DNA of 64,000 nt, taken from Clostridiales bacterium (lineage in GTDB: Bacteria > Bacillota > Clostridia > Christensenellales > UBA1242). Each line of letters begins with the position of its first letter. The stretch's first letter is position 1. The notes beneath the pieces were generated by a model. It made no database searches, had not been told where the DNA came from, and saw only the letters and a program-made list of their open reading frames with translations. Of this stretch, positions 16,434-25,500 are shown piece after piece. Where the stretch lies: assembly GCA_015055745.1 (NCBI GenBank), contig SVHS01000002.1:62001-126000 (forward strand), given 5' to 3'. The translations under genes and the position numbers were made by a program.

Positions 16434-17259
16434 TATTATGTATCAGTTTATTTTGAATATCAAATATACAAATGCCCGCAAGGGCATTTTTGTTTATCAA
16501 GAAAAATTCACTTTCGCTCACAGGATACATCTCACAAAACTCCGGAAAAAACAATCCTATATCCTCCGCTTTGTCTAGCTTGATATTTTCATGCAAGAGT
16601 TCTTTAGCGTATTTAAAATTTTTCGCCCGCACACAATCTAAAAACACACACCCAACAAACTCATCTCTTAAGCACATATCTTCATCATCTAGATATACAA
16701 GATAGTCGTCATATTTTTTATCTTTTATATGCAAGACACGTCCATGATTTAACGCATCATACAGTCTAGTCATGAAATACTTTTCCTCTCCACTCTCATT
16801 GTATTCATCGTAATAATCAGCATACTTGAGCTTGTCGTCTTCAAGTATAATGATAAAATTTCTCTTACCCACAAAATATATAAGACACAGTTTACCCTGT
16901 ATTTCATGATGTGAATATTCCACACCGTCTACATATTTATCCACCACAATATCACCAGAGATAGTGAGTAATATCTTATCTGATAAGGAAAATAAAATCT
17001 CTTTTCCACTATGGCTTATTTTCACCACTCTTGTGCTATCCACATTGTATGGAAATAGAAAATAATAAATGTCCTGCTTGTACTCGATTTTCAACACATT
17101 TTTTTGTACATCACAGTCAAAAGAAAATGGCAATCCTCCACCCATCACAAGTGCATGAGATAGTCTTCCACTGATTTCATATTTTACATACGGATATATT
17201 TTTTCATACACTTCGTCTGCATAGATGGAGCACGCGAACTTTGAGATAAGATAATTCAT
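16420..17259 (-). CDS. Hypothetical protein
   Basis: 279 residues from the ATG at 17259; a TTG 24 nt further upstream is the alternative start, and neither has a convincing ribosome site. I do not recognise a family. The sequence is rich in Tyr, Asp and beta-strand-like alternation ('VLKIEYKQDIYYFLFPYN', 'GKLCLIYFVGKRNFIIILEDD') with no signal peptide or membrane span, suggesting a soluble beta-rich protein; the last third looks helical ('FKYAKELLHENIKLDKAEDIG'). It converges on the P-type ATPase, overlapping it by 14 nt, and its last 20 codons encode the ATPase terminator hairpin. Coding is supported by the sustained frame and normal composition, not homology. Confidence 0.7.
   Translation of the reverse strand: MNYLISKFACSIYADEVYEKIYPYVKYEISGRLSHALVMGGGLPFSFDCDVQKNVLKIEYKQDIYYFLFPYNVDSTRVVKISHSGKEILFSLSDKILLTISGDIVVDKYVDGVEYSHHEIQGKLCLIYFVGKRNFIIILEDDKLKYADYYDEYNESGEEKYFMTRLYDALNHGRVLHIKDKKYDDYLVYLDDEDMCLRDEFVGCVFLDCVRAKNFKYAKELLHENIKLDKAEDIGLFFPEFCEMYPVSESEFFLINKNALAGICIFDIQNKLIHNITIQ
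16471..16492 (+). terminator. Terminator of the P-type ATPase, embedded in the convergent gene
   Basis: AATGCCC-GCAA-GGGCATT followed by TTT lies 38 nt past the ATPase stop, inside the last codons of the opposite-strand gene. Confidence 0.8.
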
Positions 17260-17365
17260 ATAAATATTTATGTTAAGAAACAAAAAAACTTTCTATTTTA
17301 TATTTATTTACAATTTCACCCTACTTTCGCACGATAATAATTAGCCTATCGGGAATAATAAAATC

Positions 17366-17635
17366 ATGAACAAAATCCCAGAACATCAAAAAAATCAAAA
17401 CGCAAAGATTCACGTCATGCCACCTAGTATCACAGATGAAGATATCTCAGCCCTCTTTCATGGTATACTCAGCGTAGTCAAGAAGAAAATTGAACTAGAA
17501 GCTAGAGCTGAAATAATCAACATGAATGTAAATATGGAAAAACTACTACGTGAATTGAAAGAACGACAAGCCGAGTGTATCAGATTAAAAAATGAGATTT
17601 TGTATCTTAAATCTCAAATTCAAAATACTGATTAA
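17366..17635 (+). CDS. Small hypothetical coiled-coil protein
   Basis: 89 residues. The first 20 are polar, then 'ITDEDISALFHGILSVVKKKIE' leads into a long charged helix with heptad-like spacing ('MEKLLRELKERQAECIRLK', 'LYLKSQIQ') that predicts a coiled coil over about residues 45-87. No family recognised. The ribosome site is weak (GGGA about 16 nt upstream, nothing nearer). It lies 123 bp upstream of the DAC-like gene on the same strand, but that gene has its own promoter. It could be a small adaptor or cell-division-type coiled coil; this is speculation. Confidence 0.65.
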   Translation: MNKIPEHQKNQNAKIHVMPPSITDEDISALFHGILSVVKKKIELEARAEIINMNVNMEKLLRELKERQAECIRLKNEILYLKSQIQNTD

Positions 17636-17708
17636 TCGTTCATAATCATATATTTTTTCAATTTGTCAACTAATTTTTAAAAAAAATTAAAATTTTTTCT
17701 CAAAATAT

Positions 17709-17737
17709 TTGCATAATCTTTTAAAAACTGCTATATT
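17709..17737 (+). promoter_or_regulatory. Predicted promoter of the DAC-like gene
   Basis: TTGCAT (17709-17714), 17 bp, TATATT (17732-17737), 21 bp before the start codon. Confidence 0.55.
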
Positions 17738-17758
17738 GTTTTAAAAGAGTGGTGAATA

Positions 17759-18850
17759 ATGGAAGAAATGATTTTTTTCGACAATGCCAAAGAAAATGTG
17801 ACAAAATTCTTCGCGCAAGAGTTTGAAAATTTCCCAGCTCTACTTATGTCACATTTTTTAAATAAATTCAACGATATCATGAATTATCAAGAGGAAGGTA
17901 ATGTCATCAAGCCGAAGATTATCTTCACCGATAATATTGAAGCGCTCATTCGCTCTATTCCGAAGTCTCACTCTATGACAGTATTTGAAGACAATGAGGC
18001 GACGATGTTTAACTCTAGACTAAAGTCACTCCTTGCTATAGCAAAAAATGATTGGTGTATCTTTATCGACATCAAAGAAAACAAGATCAGCTACGGACTA
18101 GTAATGTCATTTACTAGTATTAAAGATAAAAATTTGCTTAGGACTATCGAAGAAAGCAATTCGTTGAAGGACAAGGCTAGCAAATTTCACTGTATACTTG
18201 CTAGACCACTAAACTTTTACTCCATGATGCTACACTCTATATCTGGCAATGACTTGATAGTGAACTTTTCTCTAGACAAGTCAAAATGTAATATTTTCAA
18301 TACAGAGATCAGAGAGTTTGTAGATGCGACTTTCTCAAAACTACGTACTACTCAAAGAAAACTACAAGATATGAAAAATATGTACCTAAACATATTTTCA
18401 AATGTACTCAGCTATGTCAATGGCTCTATATGCGTCATCGTGGACAAAGATTATAAAGACAATGGCCTATTTGAAGACGGTATTTGGCTAAAAGAACCTA
18501 TTAGCTTTAGCAAGCTATTTACTCAATCAAAAAGCTACAATGAAGAAAAACTACAAGCGTATGCCGACTTGTTTATGAATATGCTAAACTTTGATGGTAT
18601 CACTATCATAGACAATCTTGGTCGTATCAGAGCATACAATGTATTCGTCGAGCCAAACTCTAAAAAAGTCGGCTACATAGTCGGAGGAGCTAGGAAGCGT
18701 GCTGCATTCTATATCCTCAGCACAAAGAAAAAAGATATAGTGGGCGTATACTTCCAGTCTCATGAAGGCGAAGTATTCTTTCAAGAGATAGCTAAGAAAA
18801 TGCCAAGACTAAAAGCCACTAAAAAGAATGAAGAAAAAGAGAGTAATTAA
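17759..18850 (+). CDS. Protein with a DisA/DAC-like (diadenylate cyclase fold) C-terminal domain, probably degenerate
   Basis: 363 residues with no signal peptide or membrane span. From about residue 215 the order of motifs matches the DisA_N/DAC domain: 'NGSICVIV' (compare GALIVIE), a helix 'FSKLF', 'NFDGITIIDNLGRIRAY' with Asp279-Gly280 (compare HDGA..I..rI.aA), 'VGGARKRAAFYIL' at 309-320 (compare GTRHRAALG) and 'GVYFQSHEGEV' (compare SEETG.I). Catalytic RHR reads RKR and the Ala of DGA is Ile, so it may be a nucleotide-sensing relative rather than an active c-di-AMP synthase. The N-terminal 200 residues are unassigned. The stop codon lies in a palindrome shared with the convergent thioesterase. 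Assignment is by motif reading only. Confidence 0.62.
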   Translation: MEEMIFFDNAKENVTKFFAQEFENFPALLMSHFLNKFNDIMNYQEEGNVIKPKIIFTDNIEALIRSIPKSHSMTVFEDNEATMFNSRLKSLLAIAKNDWCIFIDIKENKISYGLVMSFTSIKDKNLLRTIEESNSLKDKASKFHCILARPLNFYSMMLHSISGNDLIVNFSLDKSKCNIFNTEIREFVDATFSKLRTTQRKLQDMKNMYLNIFSNVLSYVNGSICVIVDKDYKDNGLFEDGIWLKEPISFSKLFTQSKSYNEEKLQAYADLFMNMLNFDGITIIDNLGRIRAYNVFVEPNSKKVGYIVGGARKRAAFYILSTKKKDIVGVYFQSHEGEVFFQEIAKKMPRLKATKKNEEKESN

Positions 18851-18865
18851 CTCTCTTTTTTCTTA
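18834..18865. terminator. Bidirectional terminator containing both stop codons
   Basis: AAAAAGAGAG-TAATTAA-CTCTCTTTTTT is nearly a perfect palindrome. The TTAA at 18847-18850 is the TAA stop of both convergent genes. Confidence 0.85.
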
Positions 18866-19587
18866 TATTTTATGACAGCTCTAAATATTGTCCTATCTTG
18901 AGCCTTGCCTTCTATGTAAAAATAATTTTTTATTTTCTTTTTATAGACATCGATACAGTCTCCTTCATGACTTTCATTTACAAAATAAATCTCGTATTCT
19001 TTGATAGCCATGTTTTTCAATTCTTCCACACTAAAAGCATCTAGTGCCATATAATTGTACTTGAGATTATTGGTATGCATATTGACATCTATATCTGTGG
19101 CTCGTATTACTCTACTGTATGAGAGGTCTTTTTCTGCCACATCTTCTCGCATGTTTGTATACTCTGCCACCACTTCTTCCGTCTTTTGCATATCCAGATC
19201 TGGATAAACTATAGTGTTCATCTTCCTAATCTTGCGTGTATCAAAATCTAGACAACACCAATCAGCAGAGCATTTTACTTTTACACTGTTGCCTACTTTT
19301 ATCATACAGTCTCTCACTGCTCTTGCCATACCTAACTCATGAGTCCAAGTAATGACATTTGCTTTGTCTCCAGTCTTGACATCACCTTTTATGATGAGTT
19401 TCATCTTGGTCACCACCCAAAAAGCTCTACTCTTTTCTTCCATAGTCTTGTGGTCAAGACCAATGATGTTGGAATGATTGAAAGTAGCGACCTCCAACAG
19501 ACGCATTTGCTCTGTCAGAGGCACTACTTGATCAAAGTTTACCATGGTGTCATCTATAGTGATTGTTTCTTTATGCCAGTTTTTCAT
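18847..19587 (-). CDS. Acyl-ACP thioesterase family protein
   Basis: 246 residues, typical of bacterial acyl-ACP thioesterases (FatA/FatB-related, double hot-dog fold), which release fatty acids from acyl carrier protein in the cytoplasm. First hot-dog: 'FNHSNIIGLDHKTMEEKSRAFWV' (in part) and 'RAVRDCMI'. Second hot-dog carries the active-site pattern 'DIDVNMHTNNLKY' with Asp167, Asn169 and His171, as in the D-x-N-x-H-V-N-N motif of the family. The start ATG overlaps the stop of the upstream giant gene (TAATG on the minus strand), so translation is likely coupled. Why a thioesterase should be coupled to a surface protein is unclear. In Firmicutes these enzymes may tune membrane or released fatty acids. 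Confidence 0.88.
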   Translation of the reverse strand: MKNWHKETITIDDTMVNFDQVVPLTEQMRLLEVATFNHSNIIGLDHKTMEEKSRAFWVVTKMKLIIKGDVKTGDKANVITWTHELGMARAVRDCMIKVGNSVKVKCSADWCCLDFDTRKIRKMNTIVYPDLDMQKTEEVVAEYTNMREDVAEKDLSYSRVIRATDIDVNMHTNNLKYNYMALDAFSVEELKNMAIKEYEIYFVNESHEGDCIDVYKKKIKNYFYIEGKAQDRTIFRAVIKYKKKES

Positions 19588-22500
19588 TATCTAATCCTCA
19601 TCTTATTTCGTAATACTATTATCACCACAGTCACGGTCACTACTACCACCACCACTACCACAATGATCACGATAGCCCAGACGTTTAGAGGCTCTGTGAT
19701 AGTCACTTTGTAGTGATCCCAGATATTACCTGATCCACTTTGTAACTTGATATAATAATCTCCCGCGCCATTTTCCTTAAATGAGATAGTCTTTGTCTGT
19801 AGAATATTAGGTCGATTTTCTTCAGTGATATGTGCTACTTCCATACCATTGACATATACATAGCATTCACCTATCTGCTCGTATAGGATAGCTGGATTGA
19901 ACGATATAGTAAAGCTCTTATTTGTGCTTTCACCCTTAGCTAAAGAACAGTCAATCTTTGGACTTTCACTATTTAATGTAAATGCCAAATCAATAGCTCG
20001 TGATGGATAAAAGTCATCTTTTACCACATATGTGATAGTAAATGTGAGCTTGCCCGCTGAGACTTTTAGATTATTTGCGTTTTCCATGATCTTCTCATAT
20101 GTCACGAGCAAACCACCTATATCACTTGTCTTGATCATAGACAAGAAATCTTCAGTCACATCTAAGTTTGTAGGATTTTTCACCTTCACGATATCATAGC
20201 CACTGAGTGCTGTCAAATCAATAGACGGTCTAGCCTCTTTTACGTTTAAGATAGTAAATCTTAGCTCTTTTACCAAATCATATGTCTGAGTACCGTCCCA
20301 GAATTGTCCAGTGATAGTCACCTTGTATGTACCAAACTCTGAGAAAATATAAGGATTAGTCGTTTGCTTTACTGTGTAATGTTCACCATTTCTAGTAGCA
20401 GTCACAGATATGCTAGATGTCACATATTTTGTGCTAGCATACACTTTGATAGTCACAGCACTATTATAATAAGCATTGTCAATAGGAGCGTGCTCATAAG
20501 CATAAGGCTCTCCTGTCTTTTCATCGACTTTATCTACCACCGCCACCACGGCTACTTCTCTGAGTACCAATAGCTGTAATGTATCCAGTCCGTTAGAAAA
20601 TTTGTGTACATTGCCAGCCTTGTCCAAAAATCTAAATGTATAATCACCATTTCCGATGATAGTATATGAGAAAGTGAATATCTCATCATCAGGATTGACA
20701 TCAGTCATTACACATTCTTCTAAAAGAGTACCATTGTAGCTTACTTCCAAGATGAGCTGATTTTTATTTAATAGCACATCACCTGTATTCAAGTAAGTAC
20801 CATCTAGAGAAATAGTCACACTGCTGTCACTACCGATGATAGAGTAGCTAGTAGTATCATCTTTTAGATAATTATTTTGTGCTGTAGAATCTTCTGTCTT
20901 GACTACACGAAGATTGCTTACCAATTCATCAGTTTCTTTTACTCTCAATATACCTAGGTATACTGTGAAAGTCTCACCCTTACTGATCTTATACATAGAG
21001 AAAGTATAGTCATCGTTGTCCTCTATAATCTCTTCGCCAGAGTTAGTCACATTTTCACTATCACTAAGTACTACTTGCAATTCATCACTGCTGATATATA
21101 GTGGGATAGATGATTTGATATCTCCCCATAAATTCTCGATATTTGTTTGCATTTGAGATGTCAATTCTGATACTTTGTAGCTGGTATTAGAAAATACTGC
21201 CAATCCAGTTTCCACATTTCTTACATAATAGATTTGATTATTGACAGCCTGCACTTCAAATGCATACACTCTATTACCCACATATTTTGACTCTTCTTCA
21301 TTGGTCCATACTTCTACTACCAAGCGATAACGTCCACTACTTTCCGTAGCTGTATTGATGACATAGCTAGAGACATTATTTAGATTGATTTTTCTGTAGC
21401 CATTTTCTAGATTGGTGAAATCCTCCCTATACTCTTCCTTAATCTCATCATATAAGTAATACTTATAAACAAAATATTCACTATCTTCCTTCACCCAAGA
21501 TAAATTCATGATGCCTGATGATGTACTATCTGTCTGTACTGTCGTATCATAATACTCTGCATTATAATACTCGACCATATCCTTCTTTGTACCCTTGGTA
21601 TCTCTTAGATTTACTTCTCCGATAGTATTGTCTATAGTGATATTGTATATCTGTTCAGTTTCTTCGCCATACTTGATTATCACCTTAAATTGATATACTC
21701 CCTGATTTCCACTCAAGAAGTCTCCACCACAGAAAACAATATTCCCCTCATCATTGATTGTTATGTATTCTACATCGTTATTCCATGTGACCCAGTTTTC
21801 ACCATTTTTTCTATATTCAATACTATATGTAAACAACGTCTCGTCTACTGATAGTGTAGCACTGGTATAAGCGTAATAGTCATAATTTGAATGCATTGAT
21901 TCACCATTACCAGCAAACTCTATACTATAAAATTCTTTTCCAGCTGTGTTAAATCTCATTGACTTTGTATCGCCAGTGATATCTGTCATGGAGATTTGAT
22001 ATGTAGTATTTTCCAAACAAAGTAGTTCAGTTTTGCCCAATGGTGTAGTATCGTCTCCTAAACAATATTCTATATTACCATCATCATTGATATTTCCATT
22101 GTAGGTTTCTTCTACATCGTCACCGTCTTTATTTTTATATTTCACCACTATCTTAGTAGCATAGTACCAAATCTTATCTTCTTCGTTATATCTATTGGCT
22201 CCGTTTAGATTGATATAATATGTTTCTTTGTCATCTACAGTTTTCTTCTCTATCAATTGGTTAATATCTAAATCTTTAATCTTATTTGCGTCATATTTAT
22301 TGATAGAAATGCTTGGATATTTTGCTATGATATTTACTTTATCTTCTTTGGTCTCCACTCCTCTATAATAAATAGTAAAAGCATAGTTTCCTGGAGTAGC
22401 GTCATTCAACAACTTTTCAATATCTTTCTGTAAAACTTTTGTGTCTGTATTGGCAAATGTATTGATACCAGTTTTTTCACCAGTAGACGCATTTGATAAT

Positions 22501-25500
22501 TCTATCCTGATAAAACAATCATTTGTCAATGTATCTACATTTACACCATCTTCTTTTACTCCGAAGATATTATAAGTCTCTTTATTCATAGTAGTGCCGA
22601 TAGAGATATTTCCACTTTTACCAGTAGTCATGTTAGCTGTGATAGTACCAGAGAATGACGTCTCACTATCACTATAATACACGATATACTGAGTCTGATT
22701 TCCTGCTGAGTCTATTTCGATCACTTCATAGTAGCCAGCACCATCAAACAATGTGTCAAATGTCATATTGTCAGCCACTGTGACAGAAGTATAACCACTC
22801 CTATATGGTAATGACAAAATATACTTCGAGATATCACTGATAGCTTTACTTACATATATCTCTTTTATATCTTCAGTAGAGTAAGGTGTATCTTTAGTAG
22901 CTCTATAAGCAAATATTTTACCTATATCCTTAGTAGCTTCATAATATTTTGCATATTGATTGGTAAAGAATACTCGTGAATATGTCTCATGATAGCTATT
23001 TTCGTACATTGTATCAGTGCCAAATTGTGCATTGTAATATGATACTAAAGAGTCGCTGTCGTGTAAATTCTTCACATTGACGATCGGAGCTTCTCTATCT
23101 ATTGTGATGGTATATGTAGTCTCATAAAAATCTACAAGATTTCCACTTTCATCATAATAATGATAAGCCCTTAGAGTCGCATCATCTACTTTGTATCTAA
23201 CTTTTACCACATAATACAAAGGCTTAGTCAAGCTATCTTCATCTATATTTCCTACTTCATCTCGCAATATAGTATCTAGATATACACTATATCCACCATT
23301 TGTATTATTTACTACTACTTTTTGTCCATTTGATAAAGTACCAGCACCATTTAGAGTATACAAAGCTCCATCTTTCGTGGTGTCTATATAAGATTTGCTA
23401 CCATTGTTATAATGTTGCTCTATCACTAGATAGTCAGGGTCTACCTGAGCATACTCTGTCACGTCAGTCTTATATGCCGGTATATCCAGCTTGAGATATT
23501 CTTGACTGACACTTACATTGTACTGATAATTTTCTTCACCAGTAGTGCCCACTTTATAAGAGTCTACAGCTTGTAGATTGTCACCTCTATTTCCATTTGT
23601 TATCTCTATCTCAGGTCCAACCTCATCTTTTGTGATCTCGAAGCCTAAGTAGATTTTATTTGTATTCTTATCAGTATCCAATACATTATCTGATATAGCT
23701 ACAATATATCTACCTGGTAAATATATCCAATGAGCATTGTTTTGATCGATCACTAGTTTGTCCAATAAAGTGGTATTATGCTGATTTAGATAATTATATA
23801 TATTTACAGTGAAATATCCTTTTGTGAGTTCGCCGATATCTCCTTCGAAGATTTTTTCAGTATCACCAGTCACCTGCTTATGAATATCATCAAAGTACAC
23901 CGCGAAAGACAACCTACCTGCCTCATATCCAGCACTGCTCTCATTTTCAGCGCTAAAATATTTACCAGCTGGGATACTTAACGTAGCAGGAAGCTTATTT
24001 GTAGTGAGATAGATACCGTATTCTTGATCCACGATTTTGTCTGGAGCATAGCCAAATGTAGCAGTAGGCGCATTTGCTTGAGTAAAGTCATTGAAGCTAG
24101 TTTCTTGCTCCAATAGTCCTATCTGGATATTTTGACCTATACTTGTGCTGATAATGCCGTTTCTATCCACGATAAAATAATACTTTTTGGTTAGCTCATC
24201 GTGGTCAAGATGCGCTCCTTTATCTACATATGACCTTGTGACTACATATAGACCAGGCTGGGTATTCACATCACTGCCACCAAATGATACAAATCCTCTA
24301 TTTCCTACTTGCACTGCACCGTTTTGGAATAAGCTATTAGCAAACAAAGGCACATCTTTTCTACTTAGTGTATAAAAGTAAGTGTTTTTATTATATGAAG
24401 TAGTATCTAGAGTATAATAATCATATTTTACTTCTTTTACTTCGTAGTTTCCGCTACCGATATTCCACACGAACACCACTTTCGTTGAAGAAGTAGCTTT
24501 CGCCTCTGTGATACCACTGATTTCGCCATCGTCACTACCTGTGTATAATCTTTTTGCCTTTGCTGTATCCCCACCATTTTCATCTGTATCAGCCATAGAT
24601 ATATTGAGAGTATCTGAATAAAAAGCCATACCTCTAGCATTGTCTGTATTGATCTCTATCTCCATAAAAGACGATGAATCATGAGGCTCGATCACCATAG
24701 AGCTATAAGTATGATTTTCTCCTATGATATACAGTGTCCTCACATATGAAGTATTAGCGGATTTTTCATAATTCAATGTACCTTTGTTTGATGCGATCGC
24801 ATTGTCTATACTATCATCATCATATGCTACTATGCCTTTATTCACTACAGTAAGATAAATGTCATTACCATTCTTTTGGAATAATTTAGCTAAGGCATTT
24901 TTATTATTATGATTTCCTTCATAATATTTATCATCAAAGTTTAAATTGATGACCTTACTTATTTCATCATCTGCTGTAGTATTATCATCAGGTGTCACAC
25001 CTAGCTTAAATGCTTTGTATTTTGCTATGTCATAGTGAATTGTATCGTTAAACATTTGGAACTTTCCAGTCACAAATTCACTTTCGATATTGAAGTAAGC
25101 CTCAGTCCTATCTATCACTAGAGCATAATTGCAAGTATTTCCCGCCTGATCTGTAAGAGTGATAAAATATATACCCTGATCAAACAATATACAATCATCT
25201 TCTACCAATGCACGAGAGTCCGCTTTCCTAATCTCATACCCAGTCTGCACCTCTCCGAGTCCATAGTTTGTAGTAATCCAAGCCTCATTGTTTACATAAG
25301 TCGGTTTATCTGAGTTTACCTCGATAGGAGCATAAGAATATTTCGCAGTGATGAGCGCTCCACTAGCCTTATTGTCCCATAGCATGGTCACATAAGAGTC
25401 AGTGATAGCATTGGTGATAGGCACATAGTCTCCATATTTATCTTGAGCAAAAGCATAATGATTTTCACCATTGCTACTCTTCTCAGCTATCACATAAGGC

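Noticed and set aside
17777-17785. Spo0A-box-like TTCGACAAT at the start of the DAC-like gene
   Set aside because: It is inside codons for 'FFDNA', has a mismatch to the 9-mer, and is as easily explained by coding sequence.
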